Under the pieces are notes generated by a model that was not told the origin of the DNA, did not search any database, and was given only the letters and a program-made list of their open reading frames with translations. 64,000 nucleotides of DNA from the NCBI GenBank assembly GCA_007695195.1, contig REEG01000140.1, positions 107,479 to 171,478 of the forward strand, written 5' to 3'. Source of the DNA: Gemmatimonadales bacterium. Lineage in GTDB: Bacteria; Gemmatimonadota; Gemmatimonadetes; Longimicrobiales; Gaopeijiaceae. Made by a program: the position numbers and the translations under genes. How positions within the stretch are numbered: the stretch's first letter is position 1; every line of letters starts with the position of its first letter. This document shows, in pieces, positions 41,920 to 50,611 of the stretch.

Positions 41920-43313
41920 GGGCTCCCTCCGCCTCGACGGCCAGTGGGGACCGCGGGGGGCTGGGCGTGGTCATCCCGACCCTGAATGAGGCAGGATCCC
42001 TTCCCGGCCTCCTCGGCGACCTGGAACGGATCGAGCCCCCCCCTCGGGTGGTGGTGGCCGACGGGGGGTCCGACGACGGAACCCCGGAGATCGCCCGGGA
42101 AGCGGGGGCCGAGGTGGTCCGGGCCCCACGGGGGCGGGCGGCCCAGATGAATGTGGGGGCCGTGGCACTCTCCACCCCCTGGCTCCTCTTCCTCCACGCC
42201 GACTCCCGGCTCCCACAGCAGACCCGCGCCGCCCTCCAGGCGTGGCTGTACTCCCCGCCGCAGCACGAAGCGGCCCACTTCGCCTTCCGACTGGACGAGA
42301 GGGGTCCGTGGTGGACCTTCATCGAGACAGGTCAGCGGCTGCGGGAGGCACTTACCGGCATGGCCTACGGTGACCAGGGCCTGCTGGTGTCGCGGCGCCG
42401 ATGGGAGGCGGTGGGTGGCTTCCCTCCCCTGCCCATCATGGAAGACGTGGAGATGGTGCTGCGCCTGAAGCGGTCGGGGGGCCTGGACCGGATCGGTGCC
42501 CCTGTGGTCACCAGCGGCCGGCGGTACCGGCGCTCCGGTGTGCTTCGGGGGTGGCTCCGGAACACGGCTCTCATCGGCCTCTACCGCCTGGGCGTGCCTC
42601 CCCGGCGCCTTGCCCCCCTCTACCCGCCCCACCATGTCCCGAGGGAATCGACGGTCCCCTCCATGACGCGTGATGCCCCGGGGAAGAGCCCGGCGGGATC
42701 GTCCCTCCCTTCCGCCCTGGTCCTGGTCTTCGCCAAGGCCCCCCGACCCGGCCAGGTGAAGACCCGACTCGCTGCGGACATGGGAGACGAGGCGGCGGCC
42801 TCCCTCTACCGTACCATGGGACGACAGGTGGCGGATGGACTCCGCGGGGGCCCCTACCGGACCCGGATCTGCTTCGCCCCCCCCGACGCCCGGGACGAGA
42901 TGGTGGACTGGCTCGGGGACCACGGGCTGGAGTTCCAGCCTCAGGCGGACGGAGACCTGGGACGGCGCATGGAGGTGGCGGCGGCAACGGCCTTCCGGGA
43001 AGCCGAAAAGGTCTGCCTCGTTGGAACGGATACCCCGGCGGTGGACCGGGCGGTGGTAGAAGACGCCTTCCGCCAACTGGACCAGGCCGACGTGGTGGTG
43101 GGTCCGGCCCGGGATGGAGGATACTATCTTCTGGCCATGAACCGGCTCGAGCCCACCCTCTTCCGGGACGTTCCCTGGAGTACCGCCCAGGTGCTTGAAA
43201 CCACCCTCGCCCGTGCCCGATCCGCCGGCTTGACAGTCCAGACCCTTCCCATGCGGGTGGATGTGGACCGGATCACCGACGTCCCACCCTCTCTCCTCGG
43301 CACCGCCTCGTGA
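41916..43313 (+). CDS. Two-domain glycosyltransferase fusion (TIGR04283-like plus TIGR04282-like)
   Basis: This 465-residue protein joins two nucleotide-sugar-transferase-like domains. Residues about 10-240 are a GT-A family 2 domain (GVVIPTLNEAGSLPGLLGDL, VVVADGGSDDGT, RGRAAQMNVGA, LLFLHADSRLP, AYGDQGLLVSRRRWEAVGGFPPLPIMEDVEM), typical of TIGR04283. Residues about 260-460 are a TIGR04282/CofC-like domain (LVLVFAKAPRPGQVKTRLAADMG, VCLVGTDTPAV, VVGPARDGGYYLLAM). The two are usually separate, adjacent genes; here they share one frame. GTG 41916-41918 overlaps the DUF547 stop and fits better than the TTG at 41892. Sugar donor and acceptor are unknown. Confidence 0.9.
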   Translation: MRAPSASTASGDRGGLGVVIPTLNEAGSLPGLLGDLERIEPPPRVVVADGGSDDGTPEIAREAGAEVVRAPRGRAAQMNVGAVALSTPWLLFLHADSRLPQQTRAALQAWLYSPPQHEAAHFAFRLDERGPWWTFIETGQRLREALTGMAYGDQGLLVSRRRWEAVGGFPPLPIMEDVEMVLRLKRSGGLDRIGAPVVTSGRRYRRSGVLRGWLRNTALIGLYRLGVPPRRLAPLYPPHHVPRESTVPSMTRDAPGKSPAGSSLPSALVLVFAKAPRPGQVKTRLAADMGDEAAASLYRTMGRQVADGLRGGPYRTRICFAPPDARDEMVDWLGDHGLEFQPQADGDLGRRMEVAAATAFREAEKVCLVGTDTPAVDRAVVEDAFRQLDQADVVVGPARDGGYYLLAMNRLEPTLFRDVPWSTAQVLETTLARARSAGLTVQTLPMRVDVDRITDVPPSLLGTAS

Positions 43314-43843
43314 CGGAGCTCTTCGCCGGACCGTGGGGGCCGATCCTCATCTTCGGCCTCCGAATCGTGGATGTGACGCTGGCCACCATGCGCATGCTGC
43401 TGGTCATGCGGAATCAGCGGACCATCGTCCCCTTCATCGGCTTCTTCGAAGCGGCGATCTGGGTCCTGGCCATCGGAACGGCCATCCAGAACCTCCACTC
43501 GGTGTGGCATATCCTGGGGTACGCCGGCGGGTTCGCCAGCGGCACCCTGGTGGGGCTCTGGCTCGAAGGGAAGCTGGCCATGGGCCTGGCTTCGGTCCGG
43601 ATCATCTCGCGAAACGCAGGAGAAGCGGTGGCCGACGCCCTCCGGCACGAAGGCTTCGGCGTCACCGAGTTTTCCGGCTACGGGCGGGAGGGTCGGGTGG
43701 AGCTTCTCCTGACCCTGGTCAAGCGTCGGCAGATCAACCGCGTCATCGCCACGGTGGAAGCCGAAGACCATGACGCCTTCATCTCGGTGGAGGAGCCCCG
43801 GACCATCCGGCGAGGGTGGCTCTTCAGTACGCGGAGGAAGTGA
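43310..43843 (+). CDS. UPF0316 membrane protein (DUF2179 C-terminal domain)
   Basis: This 177-residue protein has three N-terminal transmembrane helices (FAGPWGPILIFGLRIVDVTLATMRML, VPFIGFFEAAIWVLAIGTAI, WHILGYAGGFASGTLVGLWLE). A C-terminal DUF2179 domain follows (GLASVRIISRNAGEAVADALRHEGFGVTEFSGYGREGRVELLLTLVKRRQ). This is the standard UPF0316/YebE-like layout. DUF2179 resembles small-molecule-binding regulatory domains; the function is unknown. GTG 43310-43312 overlaps the preceding stop. Its 3' end overlaps the convergent ltaE by 20 bp. Confidence 0.9.
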   Translation: MTELFAGPWGPILIFGLRIVDVTLATMRMLLVMRNQRTIVPFIGFFEAAIWVLAIGTAIQNLHSVWHILGYAGGFASGTLVGLWLEGKLAMGLASVRIISRNAGEAVADALRHEGFGVTEFSGYGREGRVELLLTLVKRRQINRVIATVEAEDHDAFISVEEPRTIRRGWLFSTRRK

Positions 43844-44870
43844 GGCCCTCCCGGCCAAGGATCCGGGCGAAGGCCGACACCGCCACCTCCAGATCCCCGT
43901 CCGTCACCTGGTGATGCAGCACCGCCCGGATCCGGCTCCCGCCGAAGGGACCCATTCGCACGCCCCGCTCCCGGAGTTGGGCCAGGAGCTCCGGCACACG
44001 CCGGCCCGTTTCGGCCACGTCCAGCATGAGGATGTTGGTCTCGGGGGGTACCACGGACACCCCGGGCAACCCGGCCAGCCGCTCCCCAAGCATCCGGGCC
44101 CGGCGATGATCCTCGGGGAGCCGCGGGAGGTGGTGCTCCAAGGCGTGGAGCCCCGCCGCCGCCAGCATCCCCGCCTGTCGCATCTGACCACCCAGCCGGC
44201 GCCGAATCCGCCAGGCCCGCTCCAGGACCGGGGCAGGACCTGCCAGCATGGACCCCACCGGCGCACCGAGCCCCTTGGACAGGCAGGTCATGACCGTGTC
44301 CACCGACTCGGCGAGACGCGCCGGCGGCACCTCCAGCGCGGCTGCCGCATTCCAGAGCCGGGCTCCGTCCAGATGAACAGCCAGCCCCGACCCCCGAGCC
44401 AACCCAGCCAGTTCAGCCGTTCGCTCCGGCGTCATGACCCGCCCCCCGGAGTCCAGGTGACTGTTCTCGAGAGCCAGGAGGGTGGTTGGCGGGTGGAAGG
44501 GGGACGGAGGACGGAGCGCCGCCCTCAGCTCGTCGCCGTCCAGCAGCCCGTGGGCGGCGGGAACCGTCCGGACCAGGAGGCCACCGTGCACGGCCAGCGA
44601 CCCTTCCTCGTAATGAAGGAGGTGCGCCCGGGCCTCCAGAAGTACCTCGTCTCCGGAACGGGTCTGGGCCATGACCCCGCACTGATTGGCCATGATCCCC
44701 GAGGGGAAGAAGAGGGCCCGCTCCTTGCCCAGAAGCTCGGCCACCCGTTCCTCGAGGCGCCGAACGGTGGGATCCTCTCCGAAGCAGTCGTCCCCCACCT
44801 CCGCCGTGGCCATGGCCTCCCGCATGGCCAGGGTGGGGCGGGTGACGGTATCACTCAGGAGATCGATCAC
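43824..44870 (-). CDS. ltaE: Low-specificity L-threonine aldolase
   Basis: This is a PLP-dependent aldolase that cleaves L-threonine or allo-threonine to glycine and acetaldehyde. The 348-residue protein shows LLSDTVTRPTLAMREAMATAEVGDDCFGEDP, LFFPSGIMANQCGVMA, the ENSHLDSGGRV segment, GLAVHLDGARLWNAAAAL and the Schiff-base lysine region TVMTCLSKGLGAPVGSML. All are family hallmarks. It starts with GTG, 7 bp after the ccmD stop, so it may be transcribed with the cytochrome c maturation genes. The end overlaps the opposite-strand UPF0316 gene. Confidence 0.93.
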   Translation of the reverse strand: MIDLLSDTVTRPTLAMREAMATAEVGDDCFGEDPTVRRLEERVAELLGKERALFFPSGIMANQCGVMAQTRSGDEVLLEARAHLLHYEEGSLAVHGGLLVRTVPAAHGLLDGDELRAALRPPSPFHPPTTLLALENSHLDSGGRVMTPERTAELAGLARGSGLAVHLDGARLWNAAAALEVPPARLAESVDTVMTCLSKGLGAPVGSMLAGPAPVLERAWRIRRRLGGQMRQAGMLAAAGLHALEHHLPRLPEDHRRARMLGERLAGLPGVSVVPPETNILMLDVAETGRRVPELLAQLRERGVRMGPFGGSRIRAVLHHQVTDGDLEVAVSAFARILGREGLTSSAY

Positions 44871-44877
44871 CGGCGCG

Positions 44878-45099
44878 TCACCCCTTCAGCCGTTCCTCGA
44901 CCCGGGCGATCCGACGGGCGATGGCCACGGCCCATCCGAACAGGAGCGCCCACGCCACGCCGTAGGCGATGAACACGTGCCAGAAGTGGCGCATCTGCCG
45001 GCCCGGGGCGGTGCCGGCGGCCTGGGCGTGGACAACCTCCGGGACCACCAGGAGAAGGCCCAGGACCAGAGCGGGAACGAGGACTTTGAGAATGCTCAT
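44878..45099 (-). CDS. ccmD: CcmD-like small membrane protein
   Basis: This 73-residue protein has two hydrophobic segments. The first (VPALVLGLLLVVPEVVHA) looks like a signal peptide ending near AQA. The second (FIAYGVAWALLFGWAVAIA) is followed by RRIARVEERLKG, the usual CcmD pattern of one helix plus a basic tail. CcmD links CcmA/B/C and helps release haem-loaded CcmE. The position directly after ccmC, about 50 bp away, supports the call. Many CcmD proteins lack the N-terminal signal-like segment, so this is an extended form. It is too short to identify from sequence alone; context matters. Confidence 0.8.
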   Translation of the reverse strand: MSILKVLVPALVLGLLLVVPEVVHAQAAGTAPGRQMRHFWHVFIAYGVAWALLFGWAVAIARRIARVEERLKG

Positions 45100-45151
45100 G
45101 GAGAATGGTGTGTCGGGGACGGAATCGTGGACGCCGGGAAGACGCATCTCG

Positions 45152-45883
45152 TCACGGAACGATGGCGCCTTCGGGAGTGGGAGTCCGGGACGGGTCCAGA
45201 CGTGCCGCTTCCACCCGGTCCGCGTAGGCTTCCAGCCGGGCAGCGGCGTACCGGAAGAGGAAGAGCGACAGGAAGACCAGGGTCCAGGCGCCCAGGGCCG
45301 TGAACACGGTGGTAGCCATGTCCGGGTGGAGTTGGGGCCCGTCGACCCGGGCCACCACCGGCTGGGGGTGTAGCGACCGGAACCAGTAGACACTCATATG
45401 AATGAGGGGAATGTTCAGTGCTCCCACCACTCCCACCACCGCGGCGAACTTCCGGCCGCGATCCAGGTTATCCGTGGAACTCCGCACCAGGAAATAGCCC
45501 AGGTAGATGAACCAGAGCAGGAGCGTCAGCGTCAGCCGGGGCTCCCACGTCCACCAGGTCCCCCACGCCAGTCGGGCCCAGAGCGGCCCCGAGGTCAGCA
45601 CGATGGTGGTGAAGATCATGCCGCCTTCGGCAGCGGCGCGGGCGGCGTGATCCAGCTTCTCTTCACCGAGCCACAGGTAGACGGCGCTGCACAGCGCCAC
45701 GATCCCGAAGGCGAAGAACCCCACCCAGGCAGCCGGGAGATGGATGTAGAAGATCCGCTGGACGATCCCCATGCTGGCCTCCGTGGGGACCCAGAAGAAG
45801 ACCTGCCAGTGGAAGAGGATGGTCAATGCCACCCCCAGGAAGCCCAGAACGACTCCCACCCACCGCACCGTGCGAAGCGACAT
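45152..45883 (-). CDS. ccmC: Haem exporter protein CcmC (CcsA family)
   Basis: This 243-residue six-helix membrane protein carries the tryptophan-rich haem-handling motif GTWWTWEPRLTLTLLLWFIY. Flanking histidines include IFYIHLPAAWVGF and LIHMSVYWFRSLHP. CcmC delivers haem to CcmE at the outer face of the membrane. ATG 45881-45883 was chosen because GGAGGA lies 9 bases upstream; the TTG at 45890-45892, which overlaps the ccmB stop, is only one base from it. It belongs to the ccmEF...ABCD run. Confidence 0.94.
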   Translation of the reverse strand: MSLRTVRWVGVVLGFLGVALTILFHWQVFFWVPTEASMGIVQRIFYIHLPAAWVGFFAFGIVALCSAVYLWLGEEKLDHAARAAAEGGMIFTTIVLTSGPLWARLAWGTWWTWEPRLTLTLLLWFIYLGYFLVRSSTDNLDRGRKFAAVVGVVGALNIPLIHMSVYWFRSLHPQPVVARVDGPQLHPDMATTVFTALGAWTLVFLSLFLFRYAAARLEAYADRVEAARLDPSRTPTPEGAIVP

Positions 45884-45888
45884 CTCGG

Positions 45889-46569
45889 TCAATCCTCCAC
45901 AATGAATCGAAAGAGCCCCACCCCGGCGGTCAGGGCGACAAGGGTGAAGGCGGCCAGTATCCGCAAGCTGTACGCCGACTCCGCCGGCGGAAGCCCCGCC
46001 AGCAGATCGGCGGTGGCGGCCGCCCCAAAGGTGATGAGCGGAACCAGCAACGGGAAGAGGAGGATGGGAAGAAGGGTGTCTCCCATCCGCGTGCCCGCCG
46101 TGATTCCACTGAAGAGCGTGCCCAGGGCAACGAAGCCCACGGTCCCCGTCAGGAGGACCCCGGCCAACGGCAGGGGGTTCCCCGGGAGGCGGACCTGGAA
46201 GAAGAGGGCAAAGACGGCCACCGTAAGGGCCGTGACAGCCACCAGGAGGACGGAATTGGCCAGCACCTTCCCCAGATAGAGCGCATCCCGGGGCACCGGC
46301 GCCACCAACAGGCCGTCCAGCGCCCCATCTTCCTTCTCCAGTTCGAAGGTGCGGCCCAGCCCCAGCAGCCCCGCCAATGAGATGACGATCCAGATCATCC
46401 CTGCCGCCAACTCCCGGGGGTGCACCACCGTCCGGTCCACCGCGTAGTTGAAGAGGATGGCGGTGAGGACCACGAAGGCCCCCATGGCCGCCACCCGCTC
46501 CCGGGTCCTGAGCTCCACCCGCAGGTCCTTGGCGGCGATGGCCCAGATCTGCCCGAAGTACTCCTTCAC
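45889..46569 (-). CDS. ccmB: Haem ABC exporter membrane subunit CcmB
   Basis: This 226-residue protein has six transmembrane helices and CcmB features: IAAKDLRVELRTRERVAAMGAFVVLTAILF near the N-terminus, WIVISLAGLLGLGRTFELEKEDGALDGLLVAPVPRDALYLGKVLAN, then LLPILLFPLLVPLITFGA. With CcmA it forms the ABC unit that drives release of holo-CcmE from CcmC. The start is GTG, overlapping the ccmA stop (GTGA), with GGAGGT 9 bases upstream. The length is normal. Confidence 0.95.
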   Translation of the reverse strand: MKEYFGQIWAIAAKDLRVELRTRERVAAMGAFVVLTAILFNYAVDRTVVHPRELAAGMIWIVISLAGLLGLGRTFELEKEDGALDGLLVAPVPRDALYLGKVLANSVLLVAVTALTVAVFALFFQVRLPGNPLPLAGVLLTGTVGFVALGTLFSGITAGTRMGDTLLPILLFPLLVPLITFGAAATADLLAGLPPAESAYSLRILAAFTLVALTAGVGLFRFIVED

Positions 46570-47312
46570 GAGGCCGTCACCTCCACCTTCTCCCGGTAGA
46601 AGCGTTCCTCCCCCTCGGCGGGGAACTCACTCCGCTCTCCAAGGAAGACGAAACGCCCGCGCGCCTGGATGGCGACGCGGTCGGCCAACGCCAATCCCTC
46701 GGCCAGGTTGTGTGTCACCAGCACCACAGTACGGGCTCCATCCCGGAGCCGCACCAGGACCTCCCGAAGGAGAGCCGAGGCGTGGATGTCCAACCCGGTG
46801 AACGGCTCGTCCAGGAGCACCAGCGCAGGGTCGTGGAGAAGGGTCCGGGCCAGCGCCAAGCGCTGCCGCATACCGCGGGAGAAACCTCGAGCCTGGCGAT
46901 CCGCGTGGGGAGCGAGGCCTACATCGTCCAGGGCCGTGGTGACCCGATCCCCGAGTCCATGGAGCCCGTAGAGCCGACCATAGAAGGTCAGGTTCTCGCG
47001 GGCCGTGAGGGGTCCATAGAGGAAGGTTCGGTGCGACAGGACCCCGATCTCCCGGCGCCATGCCGTCTCGCCCGGGTCCCGAAGCTCGCCGCGAAAGAGG
47101 ATCTCGCCCTCATCCGGTCGGAGGGCGCCACCCAGCATCCCCAGAAGCGTACTCTTCCCGGCGCCGTTGGGGCCCAGAATCGTGAGGAGCTCGCCCTGGG
47201 CGAGGGAGAACGACACACGATCCACCGCTCGAACCGCCCCGAAACTCCGGGTCAGATCCCGAGCTTCCAGAAGGGGGGATGATGAGGTGGCTCCGGCCAC
47301 ATCCCTGTTCAA
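46566..47312 (-). CDS. ccmA: Haem ABC exporter ATP-binding protein CcmA
   Basis: This 248-residue ABC ATPase has Walker A ILGPNGAGKSTLLGML, then GVLSHRTFLYGPLTARENLTFYGRLYG, signature FSRGMRQRLALARTLL and Walker B LVLLDEPFTGLD. The final switch histidine lies in VLVTHNL. Its place between the CcmI-like gene and ccmB identifies it as CcmA. The start is uncertain: TTG 47310-47312 as given, or GTG four codons later; neither has a well-placed ribosome-binding site. Confidence 0.94.
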   Translation of the reverse strand: MNRDVAGATSSSPLLEARDLTRSFGAVRAVDRVSFSLAQGELLTILGPNGAGKSTLLGMLGGALRPDEGEILFRGELRDPGETAWRREIGVLSHRTFLYGPLTARENLTFYGRLYGLHGLGDRVTTALDDVGLAPHADRQARGFSRGMRQRLALARTLLHDPALVLLDEPFTGLDIHASALLREVLVRLRDGARTVVLVTHNLAEGLALADRVAIQARGRFVFLGERSEFPAEGEERFYREKVEVTAS

Positions 47313-47324
47313 GACGAGCCGAAC

Positions 47325-47846
47325 TCAGGGTGATCCCGAGGGAGAGCCCGATGGCGCAGCCGGCGGGGCGGCCGCCAGGGCACTCCCACATGCGGAGCAG
47401 AACCGGCTCCCGGCCGGATTGGGGTGCCCACATTCCCGGCAGATGATCCCCCCCTTGAGACTGCTCCGGAGTGCCCGGATCTCCTCCTCCACCGCAGAGT
47501 CACCAACCGACGCCGAAACACGGCCGTTGGATCCGGCCTTCCGCTCGGCCTCTGCCGCCCGGCGCCCCTGTCGCGCCGCCCACTCCTGCTCCTCTTCCGC
47601 CAGGGCCTCCAGGGCCTCGGACGCGATCTCCCGCTTCATCTTGCGGTAGTCGTCCTCGTCCAGCTTTCCGGCGTGGAAGTCATACTCCACATCGCGAAGG
47701 GCGAAGAGGGCAATACGCTTGCGATGCTGCGCCTCGGTCAGTTCCTCCTCGTCCCGCTCCATGGGTGCGGATCGCCCCGAAACCAGGGGGAAGAGGACCC
47801 AGAAGACCACCAGGGTGGCCAGGACGATGCCAACGATAAATGTCAT
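47325..47846 (-). CDS. Zinc-ribbon membrane protein with CcmI-like N-terminus
   Basis: This 173-residue protein has one N-terminal helix (FIVGIVLATLVVFWVLFPLV). A CcmI-like coiled segment follows (RKRIALFALRDVEYDFHAGKLDEDDYRKMKREIASEALEAL), then a variable stretch and a C-terminal zinc ribbon (CRECGHPNPAGSRFCSACG). A tail rich in Pro/Ser/Gly ends it. It sits between ccmF and ccmA, overlapping the ccmF stop by one base. It probably takes part in haem ligation as a CcmI/CcmH-type partner. The TPR region of proteobacterial CcmI is absent and the zinc ribbon is an addition. Confidence 0.8.
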   Translation of the reverse strand: MTFIVGIVLATLVVFWVLFPLVSGRSAPMERDEEELTEAQHRKRIALFALRDVEYDFHAGKLDEDDYRKMKREIASEALEALAEEEQEWAARQGRRAAEAERKAGSNGRVSASVGDSAVEEEIRALRSSLKGGIICRECGHPNPAGSRFCSACGSALAAAPPAAPSGSPSGSP

Positions 47847-49978
47847 CAGGAGACGCCGGCCGGAGTGCCTACCGGTTCAGGGGCGGTCCGAGTCCCCTTC
47901 GGCCCCGAGTCACCGCCGGACGACGGACCCTTCCCGGGTGCATCGTCTTCGTCACGCCTGGACGCCTGGGTGCCCGTGCCTCCTGCCCGCTGAGCCGGAA
48001 TGGGCCCACCCGGCCACATGGCGATGAGGGTTCCGATGGCGATGACCAGTCCCCCGTACCAGATCCAGGGCACCAGCGGATTGACCATGACCTGGAAGGT
48101 GGCACGCTGGAATTGGGGATCGTTCCCCATCCCCACCTGCTCATCCAGCGTCGAGAGGATCACATAGAGGTCCTCGAAGGCCGTGGAGCGGATCCCCACC
48201 TCGGTCATGGGCTGGGGCGGCGCCTCGTAGAAGCGCCGTTCGGTGGTCATGGTTCCCAGCGACTGTCCGTCCCGCTCCACCCGCATGAGGGCGATCCACT
48301 GCCACATATTCTGGCCACGGGCGGTGGACAGCCCCTCGTAGGTGAGGGTGTAGGTGTGACCGAAGGCCGAGGCGATGGACACCGACTCGCCGGGAACCAT
48401 GGACTGCCGGACCTCGCGGTCGAAGGCCGCACCGGCGAAGCCCATGAACATGACCACCACACCCACGTGGACGATGTAGCCGCCCCACCGACGCCGATTC
48501 CGCTTGACCAGGTGGCTCAAGGCGATGGCCAGATTCTCGTTCTCGATCCGGGCCCGGGCCTTGGTGCCCTTCCAGAACTCCACCACGATGATCCAGAGAA
48601 CGAAGGCGCCGATGGCGAAGGTGAGGAGGGCGTAGGTATGGCGGACCCCCAGGGCGAAGAGAAGTACGCCGGTCCCCAGACCCACCCCCGTGGGAATCAG
48701 GAAGTTCTTCTTCAGGTTCCGGGCGCTGGCCCGGCGCCAAGCGATGACCGGACCGATCCCCATGAGGGCCAGGAGCATGAGGCCGATGGGGATGTTCACC
48801 TGATTGAAGAAGGGGGGCCCCACCGCCACTTTGGACCCGGTGAGCCCCTCGGTGATGAGGGGGAACATGGTGCCCCAGAGGACGGCGAACCCGGACCCGA
48901 GAAGGACCAGGTTGTTCAGCAGGAATGCCGACTCCCTGGAGAGGAACGACTCGAACTGACGATCGCTCCGAAGCTGGGGGAGCCGCCAGATGATGAGCAC
49001 CGCGCTGACGGCGAAAGTCACCCCCATGAAGGCCAGGAAGGCGTAGGCGATGTCCAGGCTCAGGGCGAAGGAGTGCACCGACTCGATGAGCCCGGATCGG
49101 GTCAGGAAGGTGGCGAAGATGGTCATGATGAAGGTCAGACAGACCAGCGCCATGTTCCAGATCTTCAGCATCCCCCGGGATTCCTGGATCATCACCGAGT
49201 GGAGGAAGGCCGTGGCCACGATCCAGGGAAGGAGCGACGCGTTCTCAACCGGATCCCAGAACCAGTAGCCGCCCCACCCCAGCTCCTCGTAGGCCCACCG
49301 CATCCCGAAGACGATCCCCAGGGTGAGGAAGAACCAACTGGTGAGGATCCACTTCCGGGTCACCTCAATCCACCGCGCGTCCAACCGCCCCGACAGCAGG
49401 GAGGCGATGGCGAACGCGAAGGGAATGGTGAAGGCGGTGAACCCCAGATACAACGTGGGCGGATGAATGGTCATCCAGTAGTTCTGAAGCTGGGGGTTCA
49501 GACCCCGACCATCCTGGGGGGTGAAGGGAAGCCGCTCAAAAGGCGGGGTGATGAAGAGGGTGATCCCGATGAAGAAGGCGATGACCACCAGCAGCACACC
49601 CGAGACCCAGGGCATGAGGTCCCGATTCCGCTTCCGGTTCATCCAGACCGCAAGCGATGAGAAGAACCCCAGGTTCAGGGCCCAGAAGAGGAGGGACCCC
49701 CGCTGTCCGGCCCAGAGCCCGGAAACCTTGAAATAGGTCTCGAGATTCCGGCTGGAGTAGTTGGAGACGTACCAGTAATCGAACCGATCGGCCAGGAAGG
49801 CGGCGATGAGGCCCGCCGAGGCCACGGCCAGGAGAACGAAGACGGCGTGAACGCTTCGTTCAGCCGAAAGAATCAGGTCACCCCGACCCCAACGACCTCC
49901 CAGGAAGGCCATGACGGCCCCCCAGAGGGCGATGGGAAGGGAGATCCAGAGCGCAAACTCCCCTATGGCTGGAAGCAC
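47846..49978 (-). CDS. ccmF: Cytochrome c haem lyase subunit CcmF
   Basis: This protein of about 710 residues has some 15 transmembrane helices and the CcmF signature WGGYWFWDPVENASLLPWI. Histidine-bearing segments include YWMTIHPPTLYLGFTAFTIP, FLHSVMIQESRG and SGLIESVHSFALS. CcmF accepts haem from CcmE and attaches it to apocytochrome c. GTG 49976-49978 has GGAGG 9 bases upstream; the TTG two codons earlier overlaps the ccmE stop but is too close to that site. A Pro/Gly/Ser-rich tail of about 45 residues ends the protein. Confidence 0.95.
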   Translation of the reverse strand: MLPAIGEFALWISLPIALWGAVMAFLGGRWGRGDLILSAERSVHAVFVLLAVASAGLIAAFLADRFDYWYVSNYSSRNLETYFKVSGLWAGQRGSLLFWALNLGFFSSLAVWMNRKRNRDLMPWVSGVLLVVIAFFIGITLFITPPFERLPFTPQDGRGLNPQLQNYWMTIHPPTLYLGFTAFTIPFAFAIASLLSGRLDARWIEVTRKWILTSWFFLTLGIVFGMRWAYEELGWGGYWFWDPVENASLLPWIVATAFLHSVMIQESRGMLKIWNMALVCLTFIMTIFATFLTRSGLIESVHSFALSLDIAYAFLAFMGVTFAVSAVLIIWRLPQLRSDRQFESFLSRESAFLLNNLVLLGSGFAVLWGTMFPLITEGLTGSKVAVGPPFFNQVNIPIGLMLLALMGIGPVIAWRRASARNLKKNFLIPTGVGLGTGVLLFALGVRHTYALLTFAIGAFVLWIIVVEFWKGTKARARIENENLAIALSHLVKRNRRRWGGYIVHVGVVVMFMGFAGAAFDREVRQSMVPGESVSIASAFGHTYTLTYEGLSTARGQNMWQWIALMRVERDGQSLGTMTTERRFYEAPPQPMTEVGIRSTAFEDLYVILSTLDEQVGMGNDPQFQRATFQVMVNPLVPWIWYGGLVIAIGTLIAMWPGGPIPAQRAGGTGTQASRRDEDDAPGKGPSSGGDSGPKGTRTAPEPVGTPAGVS

Positions 49979-49980
49979 GG

Positions 49981-50538
49981 TCAAATGCCTCCGGTCGTAG
50001 CATAGGAATCGTCGCTTCCATACGACGCACCGGCCCCGTAGGAGCCATAGGCATCCCCACCATCGACTCCGGCATACGGATCCTCTGACCCGTACCCGGA
50101 ATCCCGATCATCCATGTCTTCGGGAAGGGCTTCATAGCGACTTCCACACTTGGTGAGAACCTCGGTGGCCTCGAAGATCCCGTCGCCCAGGTAGCGCCCC
50201 TCCATCACCACCTCCGCCTCGTCGGTGAAGGTATCGGGGAGCGGATGACGGAAGTGGACCGTGAGCTGCACGTCCCGGTTGTACGGGTCCACCACCACGA
50301 ACTGGTGGAGGAGCTCATCGGTGTGCGCCACGAGACTCCCCGGCAGCACGTCGCCGCTGACTTTGACCCCCCGTTCCATGCGTTCAGACGCCTCATCCGC
50401 TCGCTCATACACCCGTTCGTAGAGTTCAGTGGGGGTGAGGTAGTAGACCATGGTGTCGGTGATCCCGGTCCAGATGAGCCACGTCACGATAGCGGCAACT
50501 CCGACCAGGCCGGCAAAGAACCTTCTGTCCCTGTTCAT
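49981..50538 (-). CDS. ccmE: Haem chaperone CcmE, cysteine (CxxxY) type
   Basis: This 185-residue membrane-anchored haem chaperone has a single N-terminal helix (FFAGLVGVAAIVTWLIWTGI). An OB-fold follows with VSGDVLPGSL, VDPYNRDVQLTVHFRHPLPDTFTDEAEVVMEGRY, and the haem-binding segment EVLTKCGSRYEA. The usual covalent-haem histidine is replaced by Cys131 with Tyr135, the CxxxY variant described for Desulfovibrio and archaeal system I*. The last 40 residues are rich in Tyr, Gly and Asp and look disordered. It heads the ccm operon. A TTGACA -35-like box lies 32-37 bp upstream without a good -10. Confidence 0.93.
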   Translation of the reverse strand: MNRDRRFFAGLVGVAAIVTWLIWTGITDTMVYYLTPTELYERVYERADEASERMERGVKVSGDVLPGSLVAHTDELLHQFVVVDPYNRDVQLTVHFRHPLPDTFTDEAEVVMEGRYLGDGIFEATEVLTKCGSRYEALPEDMDDRDSGYGSEDPYAGVDGGDAYGSYGAGASYGSDDSYATTGGI

Positions 50539-50611
50539 GGAAGACTCCGAAGGGGATCGAGCGGGGGGGTGTCAAGCAACGATGACAACTTACGGGTTCA
50601 GGTGGGGCGGT

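Noticed and set aside
50570..50575. TTGACA as a ccmE promoter
   Set aside because: A perfect -35 hexamer, but no acceptable -10 sequence occurs 16-18 bp downstream, so it is mentioned only as a note under ccmE.
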